DNA of 64,000 bases from Stenotrophomonas maltophilia (GCF_039555535.1 NZ_CP154630.1:124001-188000), one strand, 5' to 3'. Counted from the stretch's first letter, positions 53,099 to 62,751 are shown. The notes: a model not told the origin generated them from the sequence alone. Program-made: numbers and translations.

Positions 53099-53544
53099 TG
53101 GCAATCGGACCCCTCATGAGGCTGCCGCTGGCAACAATCGCTGGCGCCATCATTGGCGTCGTGTGCGCGCTGGCTATCGGCTGGACCTGGCACTCGCTCA
53201 ATCCTGGGCACAGCGATCTCCATGAACGCCTTCACGCCGTGGTGCCTCTGGACGACTCGGAGAAGCAGATCCTCCAGGCCAAGGAACAGCTGTTCGCAAC
53301 AAGGCGAGGTGAGATCGAAGCGCGCCTGCGGATTGCCAACCGCCAGCTGGCGGACGCCATCGCGGCTGACCCCAAATGGAACCCCCAGGTGGAACGTGCA
53401 AGTCGTGAGGTGGAGCGGGCTGCGGGCGATCTCCAGCGCATCACGCTCGAGCATGTGTTCGAGATGCGCGAGGGCTTGAAACCCGAGCACCGGCCGGCCT
53501 ACGACAAGGCACTCCTTGAAGCACTTCGCACCGACTCTCCCTGA
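53098..53544 (+). CDS. cnrX: CnrX/NccX-type periplasmic nickel/cobalt sensor
   Basis: 148 residues, one N-terminal helix (LATIAGAIIGVVCALAIGW) and a periplasmic helical hairpin. The metal ligands reported for CnrX (His42, His46, Glu63, His119, Met123) are all present at the same residue numbers: HSDLHERLH, AKEQLF, and HVFEMREG. That match, with equal length, makes this one of the best supported calls of the island. Metal binding is thought to release CnrH from CnrY. It overlaps cnrY by one base and is 14 bases from cnrH. Confidence 0.92.
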   Translation: MAIGPLMRLPLATIAGAIIGVVCALAIGWTWHSLNPGHSDLHERLHAVVPLDDSEKQILQAKEQLFATRRGEIEARLRIANRQLADAIAADPKWNPQVERASREVERAAGDLQRITLEHVFEMREGLKPEHRPAYDKALLEALRTDSP

Positions 53545-53558
53545 GCCACACAAACGTT

Positions 53559-54122
53559 GTGACCATCGAGGACGACAACAACTGGGCAGTTGAAGCTGCG
53601 GCAGGTAATGCTGAGGCCTTCGCTCGCCTGGTCCGCCGTCACTCGCCAGCAATCAAGCAGATGGTTCGAGGCATGGGCCTGCCCGAAACCGACGTCGATG
53701 ATGTCGTGCAGGAGACATTCGTTGCCGCTTGGCGAGGCCTGTCAGAGTACGATCCGACGCGCTCGGTACTTCCCTGGCTGATGCGTATTGGAATCAACAA
53801 GGTTCGTGATACGCAACGGTTTCGACGCGTCCGCCATTTCCTGTTCCGGGCCAAGCCTTTGGATGACGAGGAAGGACGCGCCCTGCATTCCGAGCAGGCC
53901 GGGCCAGAGCAGGTTGCCGGCTCTCAGCTTGAGCTCGCAGAAGTAAGAAGGGTTCTCAACACGATCGACCCGAGCCTGCGTGAAGCCCTGGTTCTGACTG
54001 CCTTCGTCGGCCTTTCCCAGGTTGAAGCAGCTTCCGCCCTGGGTATCAGTCTCAAAACAATAGAGGGTCGCGTACTGAGAGCACGGGCCAAGCTGACAGA
54101 TGCACTGAGCCGCGGGAAATAA
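53559..54122 (+). CDS. cnrH: CnrH/NccH-type ECF sigma factor
   Basis: 187 residues from GTG 53559. Sigma-2 region: AFARLVRRHSPAIKQMVRGMGLPETDVDDVVQETFVAAWRGL; sigma-4 region: TIDPSLREALVLTAFVGLSQVEAASALGISLKTIEGRVLRARAKL. This ECF sigma directs RNA polymerase to the cnrYXH and cnrCBA promoters once freed from CnrY. The 87 bases between it and cnrC contain AAATAAATTTTCG and the palindrome CGCGCAGGCCGCG, where the cnrC promoter should lie. Confidence 0.92.
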   Translation: MTIEDDNNWAVEAAAGNAEAFARLVRRHSPAIKQMVRGMGLPETDVDDVVQETFVAAWRGLSEYDPTRSVLPWLMRIGINKVRDTQRFRRVRHFLFRAKPLDDEEGRALHSEQAGPEQVAGSQLELAEVRRVLNTIDPSLREALVLTAFVGLSQVEAASALGISLKTIEGRVLRARAKLTDALSRGK

Positions 54123-54209
54123 ATTTTCGCCGGATTCGAGGGGAAGGCCGCGCAGGCCGCGTAGTGCAGAAAGACGGCCGAGATTGCGGCCCCACTGCAC
54201 CGGATCCTC

Positions 54210-55433
54210 ATGAAACCATCATTGCTTGCCCTGACGGTGATGCTGGCCCTGACCAGTATCTCTGCGGCCTATGCCTCGGACGCCCCGAACTTCAGCGCGT
54301 TGCTCGAGCAGAGCAGGGCCCAATCCCCCTTCCTTCAGGAAAAGGGGTTCGACACAGCTGCCGCTGCGGGCGAAGCCCGCCAAGCGCGAGCGCTACGTAA
54401 CCCCACCATTGATGCCCTCGCAGAGAATCTCAACGCTCCCCCCAGCAATGGCGCGAGCCAGCGGCAGACGACCTACACCATCAGCCAGCCACTCGAGATC
54501 TTTGGCCAACGTGGGGCTCGAATCCAGGCGGGAGAGAAAGGGCTGCAGGCGGCCGAAGCTCGCCAGCACCAGGCACAAGTCGAATTCGCCGCAGCCTTGG
54601 CTGTTGCCTACGCGTCTTCCGAGGCTGGGCTGATACGGCGCAACATTGCTGCCGAAGATGTTGATCGCGCCAGAGGCGACCTGAAGGCAGCTCAGGCGCT
54701 GGTTGACGCAGGAAAGGAGGCCAGCCTGCGCGTAGCACAAGCCCAGGCCGGCTTGAGCTCAGCAGAAGCGATTGCCGCCTCAAGAGAGGCAGAGGCGGCT
54801 GCAGCTCTCGAGCAACTGTCAGTACTGGCGGGAAGAGCTGAACCCTACTCAGGCACGTCCGAGTCACTCCTGGTGCGCGAGTGGGTTGCGCCCGCAATTG
54901 CGAACGTCGATTCGGCATCTGTCCTGTCTGCGAAGGCAGACGTCGATGCGAGCGATGCGGTTCTGCGCACTGAACGCTTCAAGCGGGCACCGGACCTTAA
55001 CCTCACCGCAGGCCGTCGCAACTTCGCCGCCGGTGGGGACGCATTGGTCGTCGGCGTGTCTCTGAGCATCCCATTGTTTGACCGGAACAGCGGCGGGATC
55101 AGCGCGGCTCGAGCACGGAGCGACGCCGCCCGTGCTCGATTGGATGCAGCACGCCTCCAGAGCCAGGCGGACCGTGCGACTGCGCTTGCGCGTGTTGACG
55201 CCGCCAAGCGAGGACTGATCGCTGCCTCCAAGGGAGAGGAAGCAGCCACGGAAGCCTACCGAATGGCGCGCTTGGGATACGAGGCCGGTAGAACCCCACT
55301 GGTTGAGCTGCTGCTTAGCCGTCGCACGCTGACGGACGCGAGGCTGAGCGTGGTGGATGCACGACTCGCACGCGTTGCCGCCTACGCATCGCTCGCCGTG
55401 GCCAGCGGTCAGATTGCCTTTGGAGACATGTAG
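54210..55433 (+). CDS. cnrC: Outer-membrane channel of the Ni/Co efflux complex (CnrC/NccC)
   Basis: 407 residues with a signal peptide (MKPSLLALTVMLALTSISAAYA/SD). TolC-like coiled-coil protein of the CzcC class: repeated LRNPTIDALAENLN, QPLEIFGQRGARIQAGEKG and RAPDLNLTAGRR segments, duplicated architecture, and long Ala/Glu/Arg helices. It forms the exit duct of the tripartite pump. The stop is directly adjacent to the cnrB start. Confidence 0.92.
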   Translation: MKPSLLALTVMLALTSISAAYASDAPNFSALLEQSRAQSPFLQEKGFDTAAAAGEARQARALRNPTIDALAENLNAPPSNGASQRQTTYTISQPLEIFGQRGARIQAGEKGLQAAEARQHQAQVEFAAALAVAYASSEAGLIRRNIAAEDVDRARGDLKAAQALVDAGKEASLRVAQAQAGLSSAEAIAASREAEAAAALEQLSVLAGRAEPYSGTSESLLVREWVAPAIANVDSASVLSAKADVDASDAVLRTERFKRAPDLNLTAGRRNFAAGGDALVVGVSLSIPLFDRNSGGISAARARSDAARARLDAARLQSQADRATALARVDAAKRGLIAASKGEEAATEAYRMARLGYEAGRTPLVELLLSRRTLTDARLSVVDARLARVAAYASLAVASGQIAFGDM

Positions 55434-56609
55434 ATGAAGAGAAGTATTCCGGCTGTTAACACCCTGACGATGATCGGCGTGGCTACCTTGGCGCTTGGCG
55501 CGGGATTTGGCATTGCACGCTTATCCGCCCCTTCAGAGACGGTGGTCGACCCCGCGAAAGACGAAGCCAGCGCCAGTGCGCCGGCGGAGGCGGAGGCAGC
55601 TCAGGAAGTCGCGATTCCCAAGGAGTATCTTGCCGCTGCGGGGATCTCGGTGGAGCCCGTCACTTCCGCTCAGGTAGCGGCGAATATCACCGCATCGGGT
55701 TCGGTCGTGGCAATCCCCGGTGGTGAGGCCGTCGTGGTGGCACGTGCGGCCGGTAACGTCACCGATGTCATCCGGCAGGTGGGCGACAAGGTGAAGAAGG
55801 GCGAAGTGCTGGCACGCGTAGCCAGCCCTGATGGGGCCCGTATTGCGGCTGACCTTCGTGTGGCCAGCGCCAGCCTCTCCCTCGCCGAAAAGAACGTCAA
55901 GCGCGATGAGTCGTTGCTCGCACAGGGCGTGCTGGCACGACAAGAGGCTGAGGCGAGTCGCGCCGCCTATCTCACAGCGCAAGCAGAAGCACAACGCGCT
56001 GCCCTGGTGGCACGCACCGCCAATGTGGATGGAGGAGGTAGCGTCAACGTCATCAGCCCTATCGATGGAACCATCAGCAGCTCGCAAGTGACTCTGGGCG
56101 CTTTCGTCGAGCCGCAGGCCTCCCTTTATAGGGTCACAGGTTCCAATGGCGTGGAGATTCAGGCCTCCGTTCGTGCGGGTGACACCGGTCGGATCAAGGC
56201 CGGCGACAGCGCGTCCATTACCCGCTCCGACGGAAGCGTCACCTCAGGAAAGGTCCGTTCAGTTGCTGCCGCCGTAGGTGGGCTGACAAGGGCTGCCACA
56301 GTCGTAATCACCCCGAGCGCAGAGGCGAACGGATTGGTTGTGGGTGACGGTGTGCAGGTCCGGCTGGTCACCGCTTCCGGATCGGGTGAGGGGCTGTCTG
56401 TCTCGGAAGAGGCGGTCCAGAACATCGACGGAAAAGACGTCCTCTTCGTCAGAACCAGTAAGGGGTTCACTGCACAGCCGGTCTTCATTGGCCTCCGTAG
56501 CGGTGGTATGGCGCAGATCCTTTCTGGCGTCACTGCGGGAACCCCGGTTGCTACCCGTAATGCGTTTCTGGTGAAAGCCGAGATGAAAAAGTCGGGCGGA
56601 GACGAGTAA
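55434..56609 (+). CDS. cnrB: Periplasmic adaptor of the Ni/Co efflux complex (CnrB/NccB)
   Basis: 391 residues, an RND membrane-fusion protein. N-terminal signal/anchor helix (TMIGVATLALGAGFGIARL), then an Ala/Glu-rich linker, barrel-sandwich lipoyl halves (VVVARAAGNVTDVIRQVGDKVKKGEVLARVASPDGARI), a short hairpin, and the C-terminal domain with AGTPVATRNAFLVKAEMKKSG. It has no His/Met-rich metal-chaperone head. The stop overlaps the cnrA start (TAATG). Confidence 0.92.
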   Translation: MKRSIPAVNTLTMIGVATLALGAGFGIARLSAPSETVVDPAKDEASASAPAEAEAAQEVAIPKEYLAAAGISVEPVTSAQVAANITASGSVVAIPGGEAVVVARAAGNVTDVIRQVGDKVKKGEVLARVASPDGARIAADLRVASASLSLAEKNVKRDESLLAQGVLARQEAEASRAAYLTAQAEAQRAALVARTANVDGGGSVNVISPIDGTISSSQVTLGAFVEPQASLYRVTGSNGVEIQASVRAGDTGRIKAGDSASITRSDGSVTSGKVRSVAAAVGGLTRAATVVITPSAEANGLVVGDGVQVRLVTASGSGEGLSVSEEAVQNIDGKDVLFVRTSKGFTAQPVFIGLRSGGMAQILSGVTAGTPVATRNAFLVKAEMKKSGGDE

Positions 56610-59600
56610 TGATCGAGCAAGTACTCACGGGTGCCGTACGGCACCGCTGGCTGGTTCTGTTCATCACACTGGTGATTGCGGTGATCGGCGGGTGGCAACT
56701 GAACCTGCTACCGATCGACGTGACTCCGGATATCACGAACAAGCAGGTCCAGATCAACACCGTCATCCCGACGCTGAGTCCAGTGGAGGTCGAGAAGCGC
56801 GTTACCTACCCGATCGAGACCGCGATGGCAGGACTTCGGGGCGTCGCGAACACCCGGTCGTTCTCGCGCAACGGCTTCAGCCAGGTCACGGTGATCTTCG
56901 ATGAGAGCGCAGACCTCTACTTCATGCGCCAACAGGTCACCGAGCGTCTGACTCAGGCTCGGCCCCAGTTGCCGGAGGGTGCCGAACCACTGATGGGCCC
57001 GGTTTCGACCGGGTTGGGCGAAGTATTCCACTACAGCGTTGAATTCACCCACCCAGATGGCAAAGATGCCCCGCGAAATGATGGTAAGCCTGGCTGGCAA
57101 AGCGACGGTTCGTTCCTGACTGATCAAGGGGAACGGCTGACGGACAACATGGCACGTCTGGCCTACTTGCGCACAGTCCAGGACTGGATTGTGCGGCCTC
57201 AGCTGCGCACGACGCCAGGCGTAGCAGACGTCGACAGCCTCGGCGGCTACGTCAAGGAGTATGTCGTTGAGCCCAATGCGAGCAAGCTCGCGGAGTACGG
57301 GTTCTCCTATACCGACCTGGCCGACGCGTTGCAGGATGCCAATCTGTCGGTCGGAGCAGACTACATCCAGAGGTCGGGCGAGTCCTATCTGGTGCGCGCA
57401 GACGCCCGCATCCGCTCCGTGGACGAGATTGCCCGTGCCGTTGTGGGCAATCGCAACGGAGTTCCCGTAACGGTGGGTGACGTCGCACGTGTGGTCGTTG
57501 ACGGTGAGCTCCGCCGCGGTGCTGCCAGCCGCAATGGATACGAGACTGTCGTCGGCAGTGCACTCATGCTGGTTGGCGCCAACAGCCGAACTGTGGCGGC
57601 GGCGGTGGGTGACAAGCTGCAGGAGATCGGCAAGACCATGCCGCCGGGCGTGACGATTGTTCCCACCTTGGACCGATCCCAGCTGGTTGTCGCAACGATC
57701 AAGACCGTCGCCAAGAACCTGGCCGAAGGCGCTCTTCTAGTCGTGGTCATCCTGTTTGCATTGCTCGGAAACTGGCGAGCTGCTGTCATTGCTGCATTGG
57801 TGATTCCGTTGTCCCTGCTGATCACCGCGATCGGCATGAACAAGCTCGGGATCTCTGGCAACCTGATGAGCCTGGGTGCGCTCGACTTTGGCCTGATCAT
57901 CGACGGCGCGGTCATCATCGTCGAGAACGCACTGCGCCGCCTGGCAGAGCGACAGCATGCACTTGGGCGCCCGCTCAATCTATCGGAGCGCCTGCATGAA
58001 ACGATCGCCTCGTCCAAGGAGATGGTCCGCCCGACCGTATATGGGCAGGCGGTCATCTTCCTGGTCTTCGTGCCCTGCCTGACCTTCCAGGGCGTCGAGG
58101 GGAAGATGTTCTCTCCGATGGTCATTACCCTGATGCTGGCGCTGGCCTCTGCATTCGTGCTCTCCCTCACTTTCGTTCCGGCGATGGTGGCGGTCATGCT
58201 CAAGGGCCACATTTCCGAGAAGGAAGTACGGGTGGTAGCTGCCACCAAGAGCCGCTATCAGCCGATGCTTCGCAGCGCAATCCGCCAACCCATGCCCTAC
58301 CTGGCCGGTGGTCTTGGCGTCCTGGTGGCCGGCGTTGTGGCCTTTGGCTTTGTGGGTCGGGAGTTCATGCCCACATTGGATGAGCAGAATCTCAACCTGT
58401 CCTCCGTTCGCATCCCGTCCACATCGATCGAGCAGTCCGTCGCCATCGACCTTCCTCTTGAGAAGGCACTGATGACGTTGCCGGAGGTACAGACGGTGTA
58501 CTCCAAGGCCGGTACCGCAAGCCTGGCCGCAGATCCCATGCCGCCCAATGCGTCCGACAACTACGTGATCCTCAAGCCCAAGGACCAATGGCCGGATGGA
58601 GTGAAGACCAAAGAGCAGGTGATCGAGAGGATTCGAGAGAAGACAGCCTTTCTTGTTGGTAACAACTATGACGCCACCCAGCCCATCGAGATGCGCTTCA
58701 ATGAGCTGATCGGCGGCGTTCGTAGCGACGTTGCAGTCAAGATCTATGGCGAAGACCTGACGGCGCTTGCCGGCAGCGCTGACAAGATTGCGGCCGTCCT
58801 CAAGAAGATTCCGGGCGCATCGGATGTCCGTGTGGCGCAGACGGGAGGCTTCCCGACCTTTGACATGGCGTTCGACCGGGCCGCGATCGCCCGTTACGGA
58901 CTCACCGTCAAGGAAGTGGCCGACACAGTGTCTGCTGCTCTGGCAGGTCGCATGGCGGGCCAGATCTTCGAAGGTGATCGGCGCTTCGACGTGGTGATTC
59001 GTCTGCCCCGTGTGGACCGCAGCGATCTCGATGTACTGGGAGCCGTTCCGGTTATGCTGCCGCCAGGCAGTCAGGAAGGCCGTCAGTCTGTTCCGCTTCG
59101 TGAATTGGTCAGTTTCCGCTTCACACAGGGTCTGAACGAAGTGAGCCGCGACAATGGCAAACGTCGAATCTATGTGGAAGCGAATGTGGTCGGGCGTGAC
59201 CTGGGTAGCTTCGTTGACGACGCCAAGGCGGCTATTGCCCAGCAGGTGCAGTTGCCCACGGGTTCCTGGATCGAATGGGGCGGGCAGTTCCAGAATCTGC
59301 AGGCAGCAACGAAGCGACTGGCGATTATTGTGCCTCTCTGCTTCATTCTCATTGCAGCCGTCCTCTACATGGCGATTGGCAACGGTTTGCTGACAGGTAC
59401 GGTACTGACTGCGGTGCCACTTGCTCTGGCCGGTGGATTCTTCGCATTGGCGTTGAGAGGAATCCCCTTCTCGATCTCAGCTGCTGTGGGCTTCATCGCG
59501 GTATCTGGTGTCGCGGTGCTCAACGGCCTGGTTCTGATCTCCGCGATCAAGAAACGCCTGCACGAGGGGCTTCCGCCAGATGAGGCGGTCGAACTGGGTG

Positions 59601-59854
59601 CAATGGAGCGCGTTAGACCGGTTCTTATGACCGCGCTGGTTGCCTCCCTGGGCTTCGTCCCGATGGCGATTGCAACAGGTACGGGCGCCGAAGTGCAGAA
59701 GCCACTGGCTACAGTGGTTATCGGGGGTCTTGCCACGGCAACCGTACTGACGCTGTTCGTGCTGCCTGCGCTGTGCGGGCTGGTACTCCGAAGAACTGCG
59801 CGCAGGAAGGCCGCGGGCATTGAAGACCCCTTGCCGGTACCCGAAGTCGATTGA
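56609..59854 (+). CDS. cnrA: Nickel/cobalt RND efflux pump (CnrA/NccA, HME type)
   Basis: 1081 residues with twelve membrane helices and two large periplasmic loops. It uses the proton gradient to drive divalent cations out through CnrBC. The helix-4 signature is DFGLIIDGAVIIVEN, the DFGxxDGAxxxVEN form assigned to HME pumps for divalent cations (Co, Zn, Cd, Ni) and not Cu/Ag. With CnrX-type sensing, Ni and Co are the likely substrates. Length is near CnrA (1076). Confidence 0.94.
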   Translation: MIEQVLTGAVRHRWLVLFITLVIAVIGGWQLNLLPIDVTPDITNKQVQINTVIPTLSPVEVEKRVTYPIETAMAGLRGVANTRSFSRNGFSQVTVIFDESADLYFMRQQVTERLTQARPQLPEGAEPLMGPVSTGLGEVFHYSVEFTHPDGKDAPRNDGKPGWQSDGSFLTDQGERLTDNMARLAYLRTVQDWIVRPQLRTTPGVADVDSLGGYVKEYVVEPNASKLAEYGFSYTDLADALQDANLSVGADYIQRSGESYLVRADARIRSVDEIARAVVGNRNGVPVTVGDVARVVVDGELRRGAASRNGYETVVGSALMLVGANSRTVAAAVGDKLQEIGKTMPPGVTIVPTLDRSQLVVATIKTVAKNLAEGALLVVVILFALLGNWRAAVIAALVIPLSLLITAIGMNKLGISGNLMSLGALDFGLIIDGAVIIVENALRRLAERQHALGRPLNLSERLHETIASSKEMVRPTVYGQAVIFLVFVPCLTFQGVEGKMFSPMVITLMLALASAFVLSLTFVPAMVAVMLKGHISEKEVRVVAATKSRYQPMLRSAIRQPMPYLAGGLGVLVAGVVAFGFVGREFMPTLDEQNLNLSSVRIPSTSIEQSVAIDLPLEKALMTLPEVQTVYSKAGTASLAADPMPPNASDNYVILKPKDQWPDGVKTKEQVIERIREKTAFLVGNNYDATQPIEMRFNELIGGVRSDVAVKIYGEDLTALAGSADKIAAVLKKIPGASDVRVAQTGGFPTFDMAFDRAAIARYGLTVKEVADTVSAALAGRMAGQIFEGDRRFDVVIRLPRVDRSDLDVLGAVPVMLPPGSQEGRQSVPLRELVSFRFTQGLNEVSRDNGKRRIYVEANVVGRDLGSFVDDAKAAIAQQVQLPTGSWIEWGGQFQNLQAATKRLAIIVPLCFILIAAVLYMAIGNGLLTGTVLTAVPLALAGGFFALALRGIPFSISAAVGFIAVSGVAVLNGLVLISAIKKRLHEGLPPDEAVELGAMERVRPVLMTALVASLGFVPMAIATGTGAEVQKPLATVVIGGLATATVLTLFVLPALCGLVLRRTARRKAAGIEDPLPVPEVD

Positions 59855-59882
59855 GCGCAAGCCCCTTCCACGGCTTCACGTC

Positions 59883-59917
59883 CTGCCCTGCGGATCGGAT
59901 TACGATCCGCAGGGCAG
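59883..59917. terminator. 15-bp perfect inverted repeat between cnrA and nreB
   Basis: CTGCCCTGCGGATCG and CGATCCGCAGGGCAG flank a 5-base loop. It lies 29 bases after the cnrA stop and 35 before nreB. No T run follows; it may attenuate read-through into nreB or protect the cnr mRNA 3' end. Confidence 0.7.
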
Positions 59918-59951
59918 CGGCGCTTTCCACTGTTCCATCTAGAGGTGAGCC

Positions 59952-61286
59952 ATGATCGAGGTCCTACGCTTTCCAACATTCAGGAACCTGTTCGCTGCGC
60001 AGGTTATCGCGCTGATCGGCACGGGCTTGGCTACCGTGGCGCTCTCTCTTTTGGCCTATGACTTGGCGGGGGCTGAGGCGGGCGCTGTGCTAGGTACGGC
60101 TCTGGCAATCAAGATGATTGTCTACGTGCTGTTGGCCCCTCTGTCCGGAGCGATCGTCCCGGCAAATCTACGCAAACCGGTGCTTATTGCCCTCGACCTG
60201 GTGCGGGCGGGCGCGGCGCTTTGTCTGCCGTTCGTCAACCAGATCTGGCAGGTGTACCTGCTCATTGCCTTGCTGCAGTCGGCCTCGGCGTGCTTCACCC
60301 CTCTGTTCCAGTCGACGATCCCGGAAATCCTGAAGGAGGAACGCGACTACACCCGAGCACTGTCCCTGTCGCGCCTGGCCTATGACCTGGAGAGCCTGCT
60401 GAGTCCCGCGTTGGCCGCTGCTCTGCTGACGCTGATCAGCTTCCACGGCCTGTTCGCTGGTACGTCCGTAGGCTTCGTGATATCCGCCATCTTGGTGTTC
60501 TCAACTGCATTCCCCTTCGTTGCTCCGTCCCTAAGAAAGGACGGTCCCTACGCCCGCGCGATTCGAGGAATGCGGATCTACCTGAAGACGCCCAGGCTGA
60601 AAGGGTTGCTTGCCCTTAATCTGTGTGCGGCCGCCGGCGGCGCCATGGTGTTCGTGAACACCGTCGTTGTGGTGCGCAACGTTCTCGGCGGAGCAGAGTC
60701 ACAGGTGGCATGGGCGCTGGCAGCTTTCGGTGGCGGCTCGATGCTGACGGCGCTTGTCCTCCCCAAGGTTCTCGATCGGGTGGCTGACAGGCGCGTGATG
60801 CTCTCCTCAGCCCTTGCAATGTGCATCGTACTTGTGACCCTCGGGCTTACCTGGCTGCTCTCGCCCTCCTCCATAGGTTGGCCCATCGTGCTCGCCGGCT
60901 GGGCATTGTTGGGGATGAGCTATGCGGGGCTGGTGACTCCTGGCGGCAGACTGCTGCGGCGATCAGCGGAATCCACCGATCTGCCATTCCTGTTCGCAGC
61001 GCAGTTCTCTCTCTCCCACGTGTGTTGGCTGATTGCCTACCCTCTGGCTGGAGCCGTGGGTGCGAAGTTTGGAATGCCAGTGGCGATCATGGCACTGGCA
61101 GTAGTCGGCATCGCCGGATTCGTGTTCGCCTGGAGAATCTGGCCCGCCCATGACCCGGACGAGATCTCCCACGGTCACGACGATCTGGCTGCGGACCATC
61201 CCCACTGGGCGGAACACGCTTCTTCCAACGGCAAGCACTCACATCGGTATGTCATCGACGACGTGCACCCTCGTTGGCCTGGATGA
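59952..61286 (+). CDS. nreB: MFS nickel exporter, NreB-like, with His-rich tail
   Basis: 444 residues, twelve hydrophobic helices, MFS-type (LFAAQVIALIGTGLATVALSLLAYDL at the start). The C-terminal ~45 residues are rich in His and Asp (HDPDEISHGHDDLAADHPHWAEHASSNGKHSHRY), as in NreB of nickel-resistant Achromobacter, which exports nickel with such a tail. ATG 59952 has AGAGGTGAG upstream. Position directly after a cnr/ncc operon repeats the ncc-nre arrangement known from nickel-resistance plasmids. Confidence 0.88.
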   Translation: MIEVLRFPTFRNLFAAQVIALIGTGLATVALSLLAYDLAGAEAGAVLGTALAIKMIVYVLLAPLSGAIVPANLRKPVLIALDLVRAGAALCLPFVNQIWQVYLLIALLQSASACFTPLFQSTIPEILKEERDYTRALSLSRLAYDLESLLSPALAAALLTLISFHGLFAGTSVGFVISAILVFSTAFPFVAPSLRKDGPYARAIRGMRIYLKTPRLKGLLALNLCAAAGGAMVFVNTVVVVRNVLGGAESQVAWALAAFGGGSMLTALVLPKVLDRVADRRVMLSSALAMCIVLVTLGLTWLLSPSSIGWPIVLAGWALLGMSYAGLVTPGGRLLRRSAESTDLPFLFAAQFSLSHVCWLIAYPLAGAVGAKFGMPVAIMALAVVGIAGFVFAWRIWPAHDPDEISHGHDDLAADHPHWAEHASSNGKHSHRYVIDDVHPRWPG

Positions 61287-61382
61287 CGGAAACTTGAACA
61301 AGGGGCGCGAGAGGGCACTTTCACCGCTCGCGCCCGACGTTGTCATATCGACTTTGCCAGAACAAGCCTCTAGTCTTTGCCC

Positions 61383-61754
61383 GTGCGATCCCTTCGTCTA
61401 CCAACCAGCGTGCTGTTGCGCAGCTGCATCTTCATGATGCTGGTGGCGAGTCTGTTCGTGCGACCCGTCCTGAATCATCTGGGTGAGCTGCACGGCTTGC
61501 AGCACATCGTGCAGGCTGCGGTGGAACATGGTCACCCCCATGTTGGGGTGAGTGATGCCGCAGACCGTGATCTTGAACACGCGGTTGGATTGCACAGCCT
61601 GTTGCACCAGGCCGATCTGACGGCTTCTGTAGGCATCTTGGCCAGCCTTGCTGGACCCGCTCGAGTTGATCTGAGCGATATCCATCCCTGGCACCAGCCA
61701 GCGGCAGAGCTTCAGCATCATCGCTCATCCCTGTTCAGGCCTCCTATCGCCTGA
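61383..61754 (+). CDS. His-rich small secreted/anchored protein, paralogue A
   Basis: 123 residues from GTG 61383. A basic start (MRSLRLPTSVLLRSC) and hydrophobic stretch (IFMMLVASLFVRPVL) form a signal or anchor. The mature part carries GELHGLQHIVQAAVEHGHPHVG, LEHAVGLHSLLHQADL and ends FRPPI. The same elements (ELHGL.H...AAV.HGH.H, H..LHQAD, FRPPI) occur in 63552-63917. Clustered His suggests periplasmic Ni/Co/Zn binding; the family is not one I can name. Confidence 0.65.
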   Translation: MRSLRLPTSVLLRSCIFMMLVASLFVRPVLNHLGELHGLQHIVQAAVEHGHPHVGVSDAADRDLEHAVGLHSLLHQADLTASVGILASLAGPARVDLSDIHPWHQPAAELQHHRSSLFRPPIA

Positions 61755-61798
61755 GACCCAGGCCTCGTGCTCGCACTGAGCAGAGGCTTGGCAGCGCC

Positions 61799-61822
61799 CG
61801 TCCAGTCAATCCTTACTGGACG
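61799..61822. terminator. Hairpin after paralogue A
   Basis: CGTCCAGT and ACTGGACG pair across 8 bases, 45 bases after the stop at 61754; followed by TTCGTCGCTG, so a weak terminator at best. The remainder of 61755-61998 has no gene I can support. Confidence 0.4.
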
Positions 61823-61998
61823 TTCGTCGCTGCAAGAAATTATTCATTCGTTCCCCGCCCGGACCCCGCTTACGCGCAGTGATCCGTGTGACGTGCCGTG
61901 CGCGCCTTCTGCGCACTCGTAGCACGTTGCGCCGGTTCCCAGTGTCGTAGCGGATAGCTTTGGCGGAGGTCCGCTGACCGCATTCGTAGATCCTCATC

Positions 61999-62751
61999 AT
62001 GATCCCCAGTTCTGAATCCGGGGCGCTCTCGCGCGTCCTTCTCCAACCCCCACTACGGTCGCACTGGCCGCGAACTCTACTCGCACTGCTTTCCCTGTTC
62101 ATGCTGCTACTCACAGCTGACGGGGCGTTGGCTCACGCGATCGCCGAAGGCGACAAGGGCTACATCCAGGAAATATCTGGAGTAAATCTGATCGCATTCG
62201 CCTATCTGGGCGCAAAACACATGGCCACCGGCTATGACCACATCCTGTTCCTCCTGGGCGTGGTGTTCTTCCTGTACCGGATGAAGCATGTCGCGCTGTA
62301 TGTGACGCTGTTCGCGATCGGGCACTCCACAACGATGCTGCTGGGTGTGCTGTTCAACGTGGGCATCAACAGCTACCTGATCGACGCGATCATTGGTCTG
62401 TCTGTGGTCTACAAGGCCCTGGACAATCTGGGCGCCTACCAGCGTTGGTTCGGCTTCCAGCCAAACACAAAGGTTGCGACGTTGATCTTCGGCCTGTTCC
62501 ACGGCTTTGGTCTGTCAACCAAGATCATCGAGTACGACATCTCACCCGATGGTCTGTTGCCCAACCTGCTCGCGTTCAACGTCGGCGTGGAGATCGGCCA
62601 GATCCTCTCGCTTGGCGCGATTCTGATCGCAATGGGCTACTGGCGCCGCACGCCCAGCTTCTTCAAGCACGCCTACACCGCCAATGCCGCCATGCTCTGC
62701 GCCGGATTCATTCTGATCGGCATGCAGCTCACTGGCTACTTCGTTTCCTGA
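61999..62751 (+). CDS. HupE/UreJ-like membrane protein
   Basis: 250 residues with a signal-like N terminus (LLALLSLFMLLLTADGALA/HA) and about six helices. HupE/UreJ_2 marks: YLGAKHMATGYDHILFLLGVVFFLYR, FAIGHSTTMLLGVL, IFGLFHGFGLSTKI and FNVGVEIGQI. HupE/UreJ proteins are nickel or cobalt permeases or accessory proteins; direction of transport is not fixed by sequence. Location beside Ni/Co exporters suggests metal handling. Start at ATG 61999; no strong ribosome site is seen, and ATG 62101 would cut the signal. Confidence 0.82.
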   Translation: MIPSSESGALSRVLLQPPLRSHWPRTLLALLSLFMLLLTADGALAHAIAEGDKGYIQEISGVNLIAFAYLGAKHMATGYDHILFLLGVVFFLYRMKHVALYVTLFAIGHSTTMLLGVLFNVGINSYLIDAIIGLSVVYKALDNLGAYQRWFGFQPNTKVATLIFGLFHGFGLSTKIIEYDISPDGLLPNLLAFNVGVEIGQILSLGAILIAMGYWRRTPSFFKHAYTANAAMLCAGFILIGMQLTGYFVS

